NCBI GenBank assembly: GCA_021781775.1
Contig: JAJXWE010000010.1
Coordinates: 1-13,262 of the forward strand
Direction: 5' to 3'
From: Pseudomonadota bacterium
GTDB taxonomy: Bacteria > Pseudomonadota > Gammaproteobacteria > Steroidobacterales > Steroidobacteraceae
DNA length: 13,262 nucleotides
This document shows positions 6,367 to 13,262 of this stretch, piece by piece. Numbering within the stretch: position 1 is the stretch's first letter; each line of letters starts with the position of its first letter. The translations under genes were made by a program, and so were the position numbers. The notes below the pieces were generated by a model. That model was not told the DNA's origin and made no database searches. It saw only the letters and a list, made by a program, of their open reading frames with translations.

Positions 6367-7959
6367 TCAGTGTCCGGGCACGAAGTGCAGGTCGCGGTAG
6401 TCGTAGCTGAAGTCGGTCCACGGGAACACCGGTTTCAGGGCGACGCGCATGACTCGCCCCTGGCGGACCGTGAAGGTGACGTAGGCATTGGGAATGCCCC
6501 GCTGGCTCCAGTGCGTCTCGAAGACATCGTCGGCCACATGCTCGAGGGCACCGTCCATGCCGGGTGTCTCGTCGAGACGGATCGATAGTTTATTCCCCTG
6601 GTGGCGCGTGATGGTCATGTGCCCATACCAGGGATCCGCATACGTGCCGGCATACGCCCCGAGGGGCAACGACAGGCGCCCGTTCGGTCGGTAAGAGCGC
6701 GGCAGGTGCATCAGGGCGGCCTGCTCCTGGCGGACCTGCCGCTCATGCTGCTTCACCAGCACCGACACCCAGTCGTGGGGCGGCCGGTCCAGGTAATAGT
6801 CGAGCAGCTCGTAAACCAGCGCCTCGAGGGTCGCGACATCCTCAGAGTTGATACAGATCGAGAAGGCCACGTGTCGACCCGGAATGAAATACAGGGCCGA
6901 CAGTGCACCCAACACGCCGCCGTCGTGCTCGATGACCTTGTGCCCGTCGTCGACCTCCACGAACCAGCCGAGCGCGTAGTCCTGCAGCGTCGGATTCGGC
7001 AGCGTGCGCGACGGCGGCCCGAAGGCGTCCGCTGGAACGACCATGACCGGACTCCACAGCGCCCGGACCGCCCGCGCGCTGAGCAGGCGGTGGCCGTCGG
7101 GCAGCCGTCCGCCGTTCTCCCACATCGTCATCCACTTCGCCATGTCCAAGGCGCTGGCGTTGATGCCTCCGGCGGGAGCGGATGCCGGGGAGTCCAGCCA
7201 GTGATGCAGGATGCTCAGAGGTCCAACTCCACGCAGCGGGCCATCGATGCGCGCGTGCAGCGCGACCCCGTTCGGCGCATGCGGATCGTACTGCATCGTC
7301 GCGTCGGTCATGCCGAGCGGGTCGAGCAGGCGCTCGCGCACGAACGTGCTCCAGCGCTGACCGGACACCGCGTGCACCAGCGAGCCTGCCGCCATGTACA
7401 GCACGTTGTCGTAGGCGAATACCTCGCGAAAGCCCGTTCGCGGCTTCAGGTAGCGCAGCGCGTGCACGACGTCCGCCCGGCTGCGTGTCGAGGCCGGCAC
7501 GACCAGCAGATCACCCTCGCCGAGCCCGAGCCCGCTGCGGTGCGTGAGCAGATCCCGGACCGTCATGTGCGCCGTCGCGTACGGATCGTACATGCGAAAC
7601 CCCGGCAGGTGCCGCTCGATGCGGCTGCTCCACTTGAGCTTGTGCTCCTGGACCAGGATCGCGAGCGCCGCGGACGTGAACGCCTTGGTCTCCGAGCCGA
7701 TCGGAAACAGCGTGCGGGCGGTGACGGGCGCGCGCGTCTGGATGCTGCGCACGCCGTAACCCTTCGCGACGACCGTCCGGCCGTCGACCACGATGGCGAG
7801 CGAGAGCCCCGGGGTGCCGAAAGCGTGCATCGCGGCGTGCACCATCCGGTCGAGATGCTGCGGCACCGTCCCACGCGCCATCGCCGGCGCCGCGGCCGCC
7901 AGGGCGAGGGCGGCCGCGGTGGCCTGCCCGAAACGCAAACGCCGCCTGCCGCCCGACAT
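6367..7959 (-). CDS. Exported serine hydrolase, beta-lactamase/PBP4* (class C) fold, with C-terminal DUF3471-like domain
   Basis: 530 residues. A signal peptide (residues 1-29, Arg-rich n-region then an Ala/Leu core, likely cleavage after AMA) sends it to the periplasm; the RRRLRF stretch before the core is faintly Tat-like. The catalytic domain (about 35-400) has S89-E-T-K92 (nucleophile Ser and Lys), Y183-D-N185 (Y-x-N) and H345-D-G347 (H-x-G replacing K-T-G), plus LLTHRSGLG, DPLGM and APAGGINASALDMAKW segments typical of this family. Residues about 430-525 (LGAYAGTYADPWYG onward) form a small beta domain like DUF3471, common behind such enzymes. Likely activities are D-aminopeptidase, D,D-peptidase or esterase; resistance to beta-lactams is not implied. 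It starts 6 bp after the stop of the preceding serine hydrolase with no clear Shine-Dalgarno; the start is set by the signal peptide. With its neighbour it forms a tandem of two diverged paralogous hydrolases. Confidence 0.93.
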   Translation of the reverse strand: MSGGRRRLRFGQATAAALALAAAAPAMARGTVPQHLDRMVHAAMHAFGTPGLSLAIVVDGRTVVAKGYGVRSIQTRAPVTARTLFPIGSETKAFTSAALAILVQEHKLKWSSRIERHLPGFRMYDPYATAHMTVRDLLTHRSGLGLGEGDLLVVPASTRSRADVVHALRYLKPRTGFREVFAYDNVLYMAAGSLVHAVSGQRWSTFVRERLLDPLGMTDATMQYDPHAPNGVALHARIDGPLRGVGPLSILHHWLDSPASAPAGGINASALDMAKWMTMWENGGRLPDGHRLLSARAVRALWSPVMVVPADAFGPPSRTLPNPTLQDYALGWFVEVDDGHKVIEHDGGVLGALSALYFIPGRHVAFSICINSEDVATLEALVYELLDYYLDRPPHDWVSVLVKQHERQVRQEQAALMHLPRSYRPNGRLSLPLGAYAGTYADPWYGHMTITRHQGNKLSIRLDETPGMDGALEHVADDVFETHWSQRGIPNAYVTFTVRQGRVMRVALKPVFPWTDFSYDYRDLHFVPGH

Positions 7960-7965
7960 GGGTGT

Positions 7966-9984
7966 TCAGTACCGCAGGCTGAAGTTGACCAGGTGGAACG
8001 CGAAGATCAGCCAGAGCCCGTAGAGACCGCACAGCCCGAGCAGCAGTTCCCCGCCACGTACCAACCAGCCGCCCGGACCGCGCCAGAGGCGCAGCGCCGC
8101 CTCGGCGACGATCGCGAGCGCGCCAGCGATACCGAGCACGGACAGCGCGTAGGCCCCGAGCATCGGTCCGTTGAGGCTCCAGTGGTTGCCGAGCAGCAAC
8201 ATGACCACGCCGATCCAGCCGCCCAAGACGGCGAGCAGCACCAGGGCGCCGAGCCGCGAGGCGAGACGCAGTCGCCGCTGCAGCGCCGGGAGCGCGAGCA
8301 CCGTGCCGAAGCGGCGCCGCGCGATCCATCCGCCCAGCCAGATCGCAAGCGTCAGCAACAGCACGAGACAGAATCCGCCGAGCATCACCTTGAGATCCGA
8401 GAGCTTCTTCCAGCCGTGGACGCGCTGGAAGACGAACACCGGCGGATAGGCATCCGTGACCCAGTAGCGGATGTGTCCGGCCCGGTCAGTGACGAACTTC
8501 AGGTGGGACTGGCCGCCAACCTCGCGGTACGACAGCGGGCCGACCTCCCGCCACTTCTTGGGTGCGCCGCTCAGGTGCGTGAGCATGCCAACCTCGATGC
8601 GCCCGTCCGGCAAGGCGATGACGGGCGTCTCGGTGATCGCGCTCAGCATGCTCAGCGCCGAGGCGATCCGCCGCGACGAGGTGTACCAGCCGGCGACGCG
8701 CGCCGCATCCTTTTGCGCCTCGCCCCGGGCGACTGTCGGCTCCTTCGGCGGCTGGTACGGGAAGTAGCGGTCCAGGAAAGCGTGGAAGATCGCCACCCGC
8801 ACGTTTTCCGCCGCGCCGTTGTTGCCGACGCTGTTCAGCGCGATGAAGAAGCCCACGTCCTTGCCGAGCAACAGATGCAGGTCGGAGTGGAACCAATTGG
8901 TGTCGCCACCGTGCCCGATGATGGTGAGGCCGTTGCGGTTCTCCTGGTAGAACCCGAGATCGAACCCGTTCATGCCCGGCGCCATGCGCGACTGGGGCGA
9001 GTGCATCAGGGCAAGCGTCTGGGGGTCGAGGATGGGCGCGCCGCCATCGGAGCCGTCACCGAGCTGCGCGATCATGAAACGCGCCATGTCGGTGGCCGTT
9101 GCCGCGACGGATCCGGCGGGCCACACCTCGATGTACTCGAATTTCTTGGCTTTGCCCGAGGCGGTGTCGTATCCCTGCGAAACGTCCGCCATCAGCGCCG
9201 GCGGCGGCGGCTGACGGAAGGTGGTGTGATGCATGCCGAGCGGCTGGAAGATGTGCTGCTCGATGTATCGGTCGAAGGGTTCGCCCGAGAGCCGCTGCAC
9301 GATGTAGCCGGCGAGCGTCGCGCCGTAGTTGGAATAGGCGGTGATCTCACCCGGCGGGAAGATCCGCGCCGGCCGGTGCCGGATGAGATAGGTGCGCAGC
9401 GGCATCAGCTGGTCCGCCGACTTCATCATCAGCTGCGAGATGGTGTCCTCGAACCCCGGGGTGTGGGTCATGAGGTCGCGCATGGTGATGGGTCGGCCGA
9501 ACTTCGGCGGAATCCGGAAATCGAGGTAGCGGTTGACGTTCTGGTTCAGGTCGATCCGGCCCGCCTGCACCTGCTGCATCACCGCCGTCCAGGTGAACAG
9601 CTTGGAGATCGAGCCGATGCGGAACAGGGTCTGGTTCGGGATGACCGGCGCGCGGGTCTTGACGTTCGAGAAGCCGTAGCCGTGAACGAACAACAGCTTG
9701 CCGCCGGAGACGACCGCCACGACGGCGCCCGCGATGTTGGCGCGGCGGATCGCATAGGGGACGATCCCGTCGAAGAACGCGACGGCATCCGCCTGCGTGA
9801 GCGGATGATCCGGCGAAGCGGCGCTCGCCGCGCCCGCAGACGCAGCAGGTGCAGGCGAGACGGGCGGCGGCGTGGCGCGGGTAGCGGAGGGAGTCGCGGC
9901 ACCCATCGCCGAGCCGGCCACCAGGAGGCAGGCCAGCGCGAGCGTTGCCCCGCGTCCACCGCGGATACGGAGGGACATGGTCAT
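7966..9984 (-). CDS. Membrane-anchored serine hydrolase, beta-lactamase/PBP4* (class C) fold, with four C-terminal transmembrane helices
   Basis: 672 residues. A signal peptide (to about residue 30) is followed by a Pro/Ala/Ser linker (31-58). The catalytic domain (about 62-410) shows S125-I-S-K128, Y217-S-N219 and H358-G-G360, with DLMTHTPGFED and PLGMHHTTF family segments. After a further soluble stretch (about 425-525) come four hydrophobic helices near 533-554, 578-599, 606-630 and 640-668, so the enzyme sits on the periplasmic face of the inner membrane. Similar serine hydrolases with C-terminal helices exist, but their substrates are mostly unknown. ATG at 9984 overlaps the epimerase stop in ATGA (9984-9981), with AAGAAGGTG just upstream as ribosome binding site, so translation is coupled to the epimerase. 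The frame stays open another 167 codons upstream, but that part lies inside the epimerase gene and has no signal peptide. Peptide or D-amino-acid amide hydrolysis fits the operon; direct evidence is lacking. Confidence 0.94.
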   Translation of the reverse strand: MTMSLRIRGGRGATLALACLLVAGSAMGAATPSATRATPPPVSPAPAASAGAASAASPDHPLTQADAVAFFDGIVPYAIRRANIAGAVVAVVSGGKLLFVHGYGFSNVKTRAPVIPNQTLFRIGSISKLFTWTAVMQQVQAGRIDLNQNVNRYLDFRIPPKFGRPITMRDLMTHTPGFEDTISQLMMKSADQLMPLRTYLIRHRPARIFPPGEITAYSNYGATLAGYIVQRLSGEPFDRYIEQHIFQPLGMHHTTFRQPPPPALMADVSQGYDTASGKAKKFEYIEVWPAGSVAATATDMARFMIAQLGDGSDGGAPILDPQTLALMHSPQSRMAPGMNGFDLGFYQENRNGLTIIGHGGDTNWFHSDLHLLLGKDVGFFIALNSVGNNGAAENVRVAIFHAFLDRYFPYQPPKEPTVARGEAQKDAARVAGWYTSSRRIASALSMLSAITETPVIALPDGRIEVGMLTHLSGAPKKWREVGPLSYREVGGQSHLKFVTDRAGHIRYWVTDAYPPVFVFQRVHGWKKLSDLKVMLGGFCLVLLLTLAIWLGGWIARRRFGTVLALPALQRRLRLASRLGALVLLAVLGGWIGVVMLLLGNHWSLNGPMLGAYALSVLGIAGALAIVAEAALRLWRGPGGWLVRGGELLLGLCGLYGLWLIFAFHLVNFSLRY

Positions 9985-10991
9985 GCGGTCACCTTCTTGG
10001 ATTGGCTCGGGAGCGGGAAGCCCCAGTCGGGCGGACAGGCGACTGTGCCGTCGCGATACACGGCCGGAGGCTCCCGGTCGTTGGTCAGAAACGTCGGTGC
10101 ATCGAGATCCACGATCTCGCACAGCGCCCCGACCACGCAGGCTGGCGCGATGGCGAGCGCCGTGCCCTGCATGCAGCCCACCATGGGCCGCATTCCCAGG
10201 CGGCGCACCTCGCGCGCCATCTCCAGGGCTTCCGTCAGGCCACCGCACTTGTCGAGCTTGATGTTGATGACCTGGTAGATCCCCTGCATGCGGGCGATGT
10301 CGGGCAGCGATTGAACGCTCTCGTCCGCGGCCAGCGGCAGCGGCGAATCGAGCCCGCGCAGGTCCTCGTCGCGCCCCACCGGAAGGGGCTGCTCGATGAG
10401 CTGCACGTCGAGCTCGACCAGCACCGGCAGCAGTGCCTCGAGGCTGCGGCGCGTTAGTCCCTGGTTGGCGTCGATCCCGATCCACACATCCGGCTTAGCG
10501 GCCCGCACCGCCCGCAGGCGCGCCTCGTCGTCCTGGCCGGTCAACTTGATCTTCAGCCGCCGTGCCGAAGTGTACGTGGCGGCGGTCGCGGCCATCTCCT
10601 CGGGGCTGCCCGCGCCCACCGTGTAGGTGGTCTCGAGCGGCCGCAGAGTCTCCAGGCCTGCGGACCGGAACGCCGGCACGTCGCTCAGCTTCGCCTCCAG
10701 GTCCCACAACGCGCAATCGAGCGCGCAACGCGCCCCGCCCGGCGGCAGCAGCGCGCGCAGCGCCTGCCGCGTCAGGCCGGCTTCGATCACTGGGCGCACT
10801 TGCTCGATCTGTTCCGTCATGCTCGAGACCGTCTCGCCGTGATAGTACACGCCGGCCGCCTCGCCGCGGCCGCGGACGCCCTGGTGCGACAGCTCCGCGA
10901 CGAGGACCTCGCAGTCCGTGAAGGTGTAGCCGGAGATCCGGAACGGGCTGCGGGTCGGCCAGCGCTCGCCGGTGATCTTCATCGTCAGCAT
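9981..10991 (-). CDS. Dipeptide epimerase (L-Ala-D/L-Glu epimerase type), enolase superfamily
   Basis: 336 residues, the usual size. It inverts the alpha carbon of the second residue of a dipeptide, for instance L-Ala-D-Glu to L-Ala-L-Glu, by a two-base mechanism in the cytoplasm. Visible residues: K147-I-K149 (first catalytic Lys on the second barrel strand), metal ligands D174 (DAN), E200 (IEQP) and D223 (ADES), second catalytic Lys K245 in NIKLDK, and D295-x-D297 in DLDAPTF, the DxD motif that binds the substrate amino group and marks dipeptide epimerases within the superfamily. The N-terminal capping domain is complete. No signal peptide. ATG at 10991 is preceded by AGGACGGA and lies 14 bp after the receptor stop; the frame is open further upstream but that part overlaps the receptor gene. 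The stop overlaps the next start (ATGA). Side-chain specificity (Glu or another residue) cannot be fixed by eye. Confidence 0.94.
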   Translation of the reverse strand: MLTMKITGERWPTRSPFRISGYTFTDCEVLVAELSHQGVRGRGEAAGVYYHGETVSSMTEQIEQVRPVIEAGLTRQALRALLPPGGARCALDCALWDLEAKLSDVPAFRSAGLETLRPLETTYTVGAGSPEEMAATAATYTSARRLKIKLTGQDDEARLRAVRAAKPDVWIGIDANQGLTRRSLEALLPVLVELDVQLIEQPLPVGRDEDLRGLDSPLPLAADESVQSLPDIARMQGIYQVINIKLDKCGGLTEALEMAREVRRLGMRPMVGCMQGTALAIAPACVVGALCEIVDLDAPTFLTNDREPPAVYRDGTVACPPDWGFPLPSQSKKVTA

Positions 10992-11005
10992 GGCGTCCGT
11001 CCTGT

Positions 11006-13159
11006 TCAGAGCTTGCCGGTGATCGTCAGGCCGATCATGCGCGGCGGTGTGACATCGCCCACCGGCGCGGCCTGCGTGACCGCGGCCCCGCCCTGATCGA
11101 TCTCGATGATCGATCGTCTGTTGGTCAGGTTGCGAGCGTAAATCTCGAGCGTCCACCGGCCGCGCGTCACGCCCGTCTCCAGGTCGAATTCGCTGTCGCT
11201 CGGCAGGTTGGCCTGGCCGAGCGCCGGGTTGAACCCCGACTCCCGGCGACCCGTGTAGCGCCAGTCGGCGCCGAGGGATGCCGACAGATCTCCCCGCTGG
11301 TAGTACGTGTAGTTTCCCGACGCCGAGCCGCTCCAGTGCGGGATGTACGGCAGCTGCGCCCCCGCGCGGGCACCGACCAGGATCGGATCGGTGCTCGAGG
11401 TGAGCTGCGCATCGGTATAGGCTCCGCCCAGCCGCACGGTCAGCCGCTCGAGCGGGATCCACGCGGCCTGCCATTCGAAGCCCTTGCTGCGGGCGCTGCC
11501 GCCGTTACCGTTGACACCGAAGTTGTCGACGACCGTTTCCAGCTGAATGCCCTTCCAGTCGATGTCGAACAGATCCGCATCGAGCGACAGACGGCCCTCG
11601 AGCAGCCGCGACTTCACACCGAGCTCGTAGTTGATCAGCGTGTCGGAATGGAACGTTGCCGGTACGTTGGGTGGCGGGTTCGGGGGCAGCACGTTCGGAC
11701 CGCCGGGCTGGTATCCCTTTGCAACGCGCGCGTAGACCATGGTATTGGCGGTGGGGTGCCAGTGCGGCGCCACGGAATAGGTGAACACCCCCTCCGAGGA
11801 ACGGCCCTGCGCCGACGCCAGGCCAAACTCGAGGGCATCCTGGCGGTTGTGCGCCCACCGCCCGCCGACGCTCAGATCGAACGCCTTGGAGAAGTGATAG
11901 GTGAGGTTGCCGAAGCCGGCCACCTCGAGGTAACTGGAGTTCAGCTGCACGAACCCCACCGGGGCGCTGGTCAGCGTCGGGATGAGCGCCTGGTGGAGGT
12001 TCGCCGTCTCGTGCGTGTAGAAGAACCCGGCCAGCCAGTCGAGCCGGTGCGTGCCGACCGAGGCCAGGCGCAGCTCCTCGGTGAGCTTGTGGTCGCCGAG
12101 CACGGCTCGCTCGAGCGTGCCAAACAGCGCCGTGGCATCCTCGATCTGATCGCCCGAGTACGTCCCGTAGCTGGTCGCCGAGGTGAGTGCGCCCCAGCCG
12201 AGGTTCCAGTCCACCGTGGCGTTGTAGAGCCGGTTGCGCACCGTCGAGGTCTCCGAGACCGCCCGTCCCTGGGCCAGCGGGCCGTAGAGCGGCGTCAGGC
12301 TGATCCGCATGCCGGAGGCGGTCGCAGTGGAGGGAACCGTCGTCAGATCAACGCCATTGGTCCCGCCGAGATTCATGTCCTGCAGGTACGCCGTCAGGCG
12401 GACCGTCACCGCGTCCGGATGGCCCCAGAGGAGCGAGGCGCGCCCGCCCTTTTCGCCCGAGCCGTTGACGTGGCGCACATTGCGGGTGGGATCGTTGATG
12501 AATCCGGCGTGCTTCCATCGGTAGCCATCGACGCGCAAGGCCACGTCCGAGGTCAGGGGAAGATTGACCATGCCCCGGGTGGACCAGCCGAACCCGCCGC
12601 CGGCAGTCTCGTCCATGCCCGCCTGGACCTCGTCGTCGAACGCCTTGGGATTGGGCGGATTGGTGACGAAGCGGATCAGTCCGCCGAGGGTATTGGCGCC
12701 ATAGAGCGTGCCCTGCGGTCCGCGCAGCACCTCGATCCGCTTCATGTCGAAGGTATCGATGTTCGGCGTCATGATCAGGCCATCGGCGAGCGCGCTTGAG
12801 GAGCCGTACGGGCTTTCATCGAGGTAGGTGCCGATCGTGGCGCCGACACCCTCGGTGTTGATGCCGCGCAGCACGAGGGTGGTGTGCGCCGGGTCGGAAG
12901 CCACCATGACCATGCCGGGAACCGTCTGCACGTAGTCCGCGAAATTCACCTCGTGCATGCGCGCGAGCTGCGCCCCGCTGACGACCGTGATACTCATGGG
13001 CACGTTGCGCAGCGGCTCCGGGCGCTTCGTGGCCGTCACCACGATGGGTGCGAGGCGAACGGCCGATGCCGTGTCGGCCCGCGCCGCCGTCGCGCCGCCC
13101 AGGCCGATTCCGCACGCCAACAGGCCGGCCATCCCGTCTCGCCAGGTCATCGTTCTCAT
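11006..13159 (-). CDS. TonB-dependent outer-membrane receptor
   Basis: 717 residues, a compact but complete receptor. The signal peptide ends near Ala28 (TAARA-DT). A possible TonB box is APIVVTA (37-43). The plug domain (about 45-165) has VPMSITVVSG, the LRGI segment and the conserved motif RIEVLRGPQGTLYGANTLGG (141-160). The rest is a 22-strand-type beta-barrel with alternating aromatic strands, VYARVAKGYQPGGPN, YELGVKSRLLEGRLSLDADL and the late ARNLTNRR motif. It ends in LTITGKL, so the last residue is Leu instead of the usual aromatic Phe or Trp of barrel C-termini. No N-terminal signalling domain or carboxypeptidase-like domain is present. It takes up a ligand across the outer membrane using TonB-ExbBD energy; those genes are not here. 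Being first in an operon with a dipeptide epimerase and two serine hydrolases, its ligand may be a peptide rather than an iron chelate (inference). Ribosome binding site GGGAG lies six bases before the ATG. Confidence 0.96.
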   Translation of the reverse strand: MRTMTWRDGMAGLLACGIGLGGATAARADTASAVRLAPIVVTATKRPEPLRNVPMSITVVSGAQLARMHEVNFADYVQTVPGMVMVASDPAHTTLVLRGINTEGVGATIGTYLDESPYGSSSALADGLIMTPNIDTFDMKRIEVLRGPQGTLYGANTLGGLIRFVTNPPNPKAFDDEVQAGMDETAGGGFGWSTRGMVNLPLTSDVALRVDGYRWKHAGFINDPTRNVRHVNGSGEKGGRASLLWGHPDAVTVRLTAYLQDMNLGGTNGVDLTTVPSTATASGMRISLTPLYGPLAQGRAVSETSTVRNRLYNATVDWNLGWGALTSATSYGTYSGDQIEDATALFGTLERAVLGDHKLTEELRLASVGTHRLDWLAGFFYTHETANLHQALIPTLTSAPVGFVQLNSSYLEVAGFGNLTYHFSKAFDLSVGGRWAHNRQDALEFGLASAQGRSSEGVFTYSVAPHWHPTANTMVYARVAKGYQPGGPNVLPPNPPPNVPATFHSDTLINYELGVKSRLLEGRLSLDADLFDIDWKGIQLETVVDNFGVNGNGGSARSKGFEWQAAWIPLERLTVRLGGAYTDAQLTSSTDPILVGARAGAQLPYIPHWSGSASGNYTYYQRGDLSASLGADWRYTGRRESGFNPALGQANLPSDSEFDLETGVTRGRWTLEIYARNLTNRRSIIEIDQGGAAVTQAAPVGDVTPPRMIGLTITGKL

Positions 13160-13198
13160 GATTTTCTCCCAGAGGAGAGCCCCCGGGCACGAATGGTA

Positions 13199-13240
13199 GA
13201 GAAATCTCAGTAAAAATACAAATTGATATATTTATACCAA
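13199..13240 (-). promoter_or_regulatory. AT-rich promoter region of the receptor operon
   Basis: In otherwise G/C-rich DNA, about 35 bp upstream of the receptor are strongly AT-rich. On the minus strand TTGGTA (13240-13235) and TATTTT (13218-13213) stand 16 bp apart and could be -35 and -10 boxes; TATAAA and TATATC inside the spacer are alternative -10 candidates. A short inverted repeat, GAGA-TT-TCTC (13208-13199), lies at or just after the expected start site and could be an operator half-site pair. A leader of roughly 45 bases to the ATG at 13159 follows. The exact boxes are uncertain; the region is the only promoter-like sequence before the five-gene operon. Confidence 0.45.
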
Positions 13241-13250
13241 CGCGCATCGC

Positions 13251-13262
13251 CCCGCGCGCGGG
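13251..13262. repeat. Perfect 12-bp G/C palindrome at the window edge
   Basis: CCCGCGCGCGGG is its own reverse complement. It sits just upstream of the receptor promoter and may continue beyond the window. It could be part of a terminator stem of an upstream gene or a protein-binding site; no T tract is visible on the side that can be seen. Confidence 0.4.

Noticed and set aside
3436..6410. Long plus-strand frames (449 and 557 codons) opposite the aldehyde-dehydrogenase-like gene and the permease.
   Set aside because: Antisense shadows with charged, repeat-like composition; the permease and dehydrogenase families are unmistakable on the minus strand.
6367..9984. Reading the two serine hydrolases as antibiotic-resistance beta-lactamases.
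   Set aside because: Both have the H-x-G form of the third motif, an added C-terminal domain and a metabolic operon context, which fit peptidase or esterase relatives of the fold better than resistance enzymes.
6601..10278. A 1225-codon open frame on the plus strand, opposite the two serine hydrolases and part of the epimerase.
   Set aside because: It is rich in Arg, His, Gln and Asp with no domain pattern, as expected opposite high-GC genes with G/C third positions. The minus-strand genes have full catalytic motifs and signal peptides.
9985..10485. Upstream extension of the first serine hydrolase by 167 codons.
   Set aside because: It lies wholly inside the epimerase gene in another frame and would bury the signal peptide. 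The ATG at 9984 has a ribosome binding site and the usual ATGA overlap.
10992..11474. Upstream extension of the dipeptide epimerase by 161 codons.
   Set aside because: It overlaps the receptor's 3' end in another frame. The family's normal N-terminus starts at about 10991, which has its own ribosome binding site.
13112..13127. Leu-Leu-Ala-Cys in the receptor signal peptide as a lipoprotein box.
   Set aside because: The Cys is in the middle of the hydrophobic core with little core before it, and a good signal peptidase I site (ARA) follows at residue 28.

Overview
The window reads as a piece of a high-GC, Gram-negative (proteobacterial) chromosome. It has a TonB-dependent outer-membrane receptor, several exported proteins with cleavable signal peptides, strong G/C at third codon positions, and compact same-strand operons with 4-bp start/stop overlaps. 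A gammaproteobacterium of Xanthomonadales or Steroidobacter type fits the gene style, but that placement is an impression, not a measurement. Every gene I can support lies on the minus strand, so the window is best read from its right end to its left end. No RNA gene, insertion sequence, CRISPR array or phage feature was seen.

Right part (13262 to 4989): one apparent five-gene operon behind an AT-rich promoter region. The order is TonB-dependent receptor (13159-11006), dipeptide epimerase of the enolase superfamily (10991-9981), membrane-anchored serine hydrolase of the beta-lactamase/PBP4* fold (9984-7966), a second exported serine hydrolase (7959-6367), and an APC-family amino-acid/polyamine-type permease (6365-4989). 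Gaps are 14, -4, 6 and 1 bp. The simplest reading is a pathway that captures peptides containing D-amino acids, for example cell-wall (murein) peptides: outer-membrane uptake, periplasmic trimming by two active-site-serine enzymes, inner-membrane import, then cytoplasmic epimerisation of L,D- to L,L-dipeptides. The family calls are strong; the substrate and the joint pathway are inference.

Middle (4988-4711): a 278-bp intergenic stretch with a candidate terminator hairpin and a weak possible promoter, separating the operon from a second two-gene unit.

Left-middle (4710-2792): an aldehyde-dehydrogenase-like protein (4710-3484) overlaps by a GTGA junction a small dicluster ferredoxin-like protein (3487-2792) related to the Fe-S part of epoxyqueuosine reductase. 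The aldehyde dehydrogenase homologue lacks the catalytic Cys, the general-base Glu segment and cofactor-binding residues, so it looks like a pseudoenzyme that is still an intact reading frame. This is the oddest thing in the window.

Left edge (2675-1): a large exported protein of unknown function, open for 891 codons and running off the window. It has a signal peptide and a Pro/Ala/Ser-rich tail, and its promoter-like -10 box sits so close to the start codon that a leaderless mRNA is possible.
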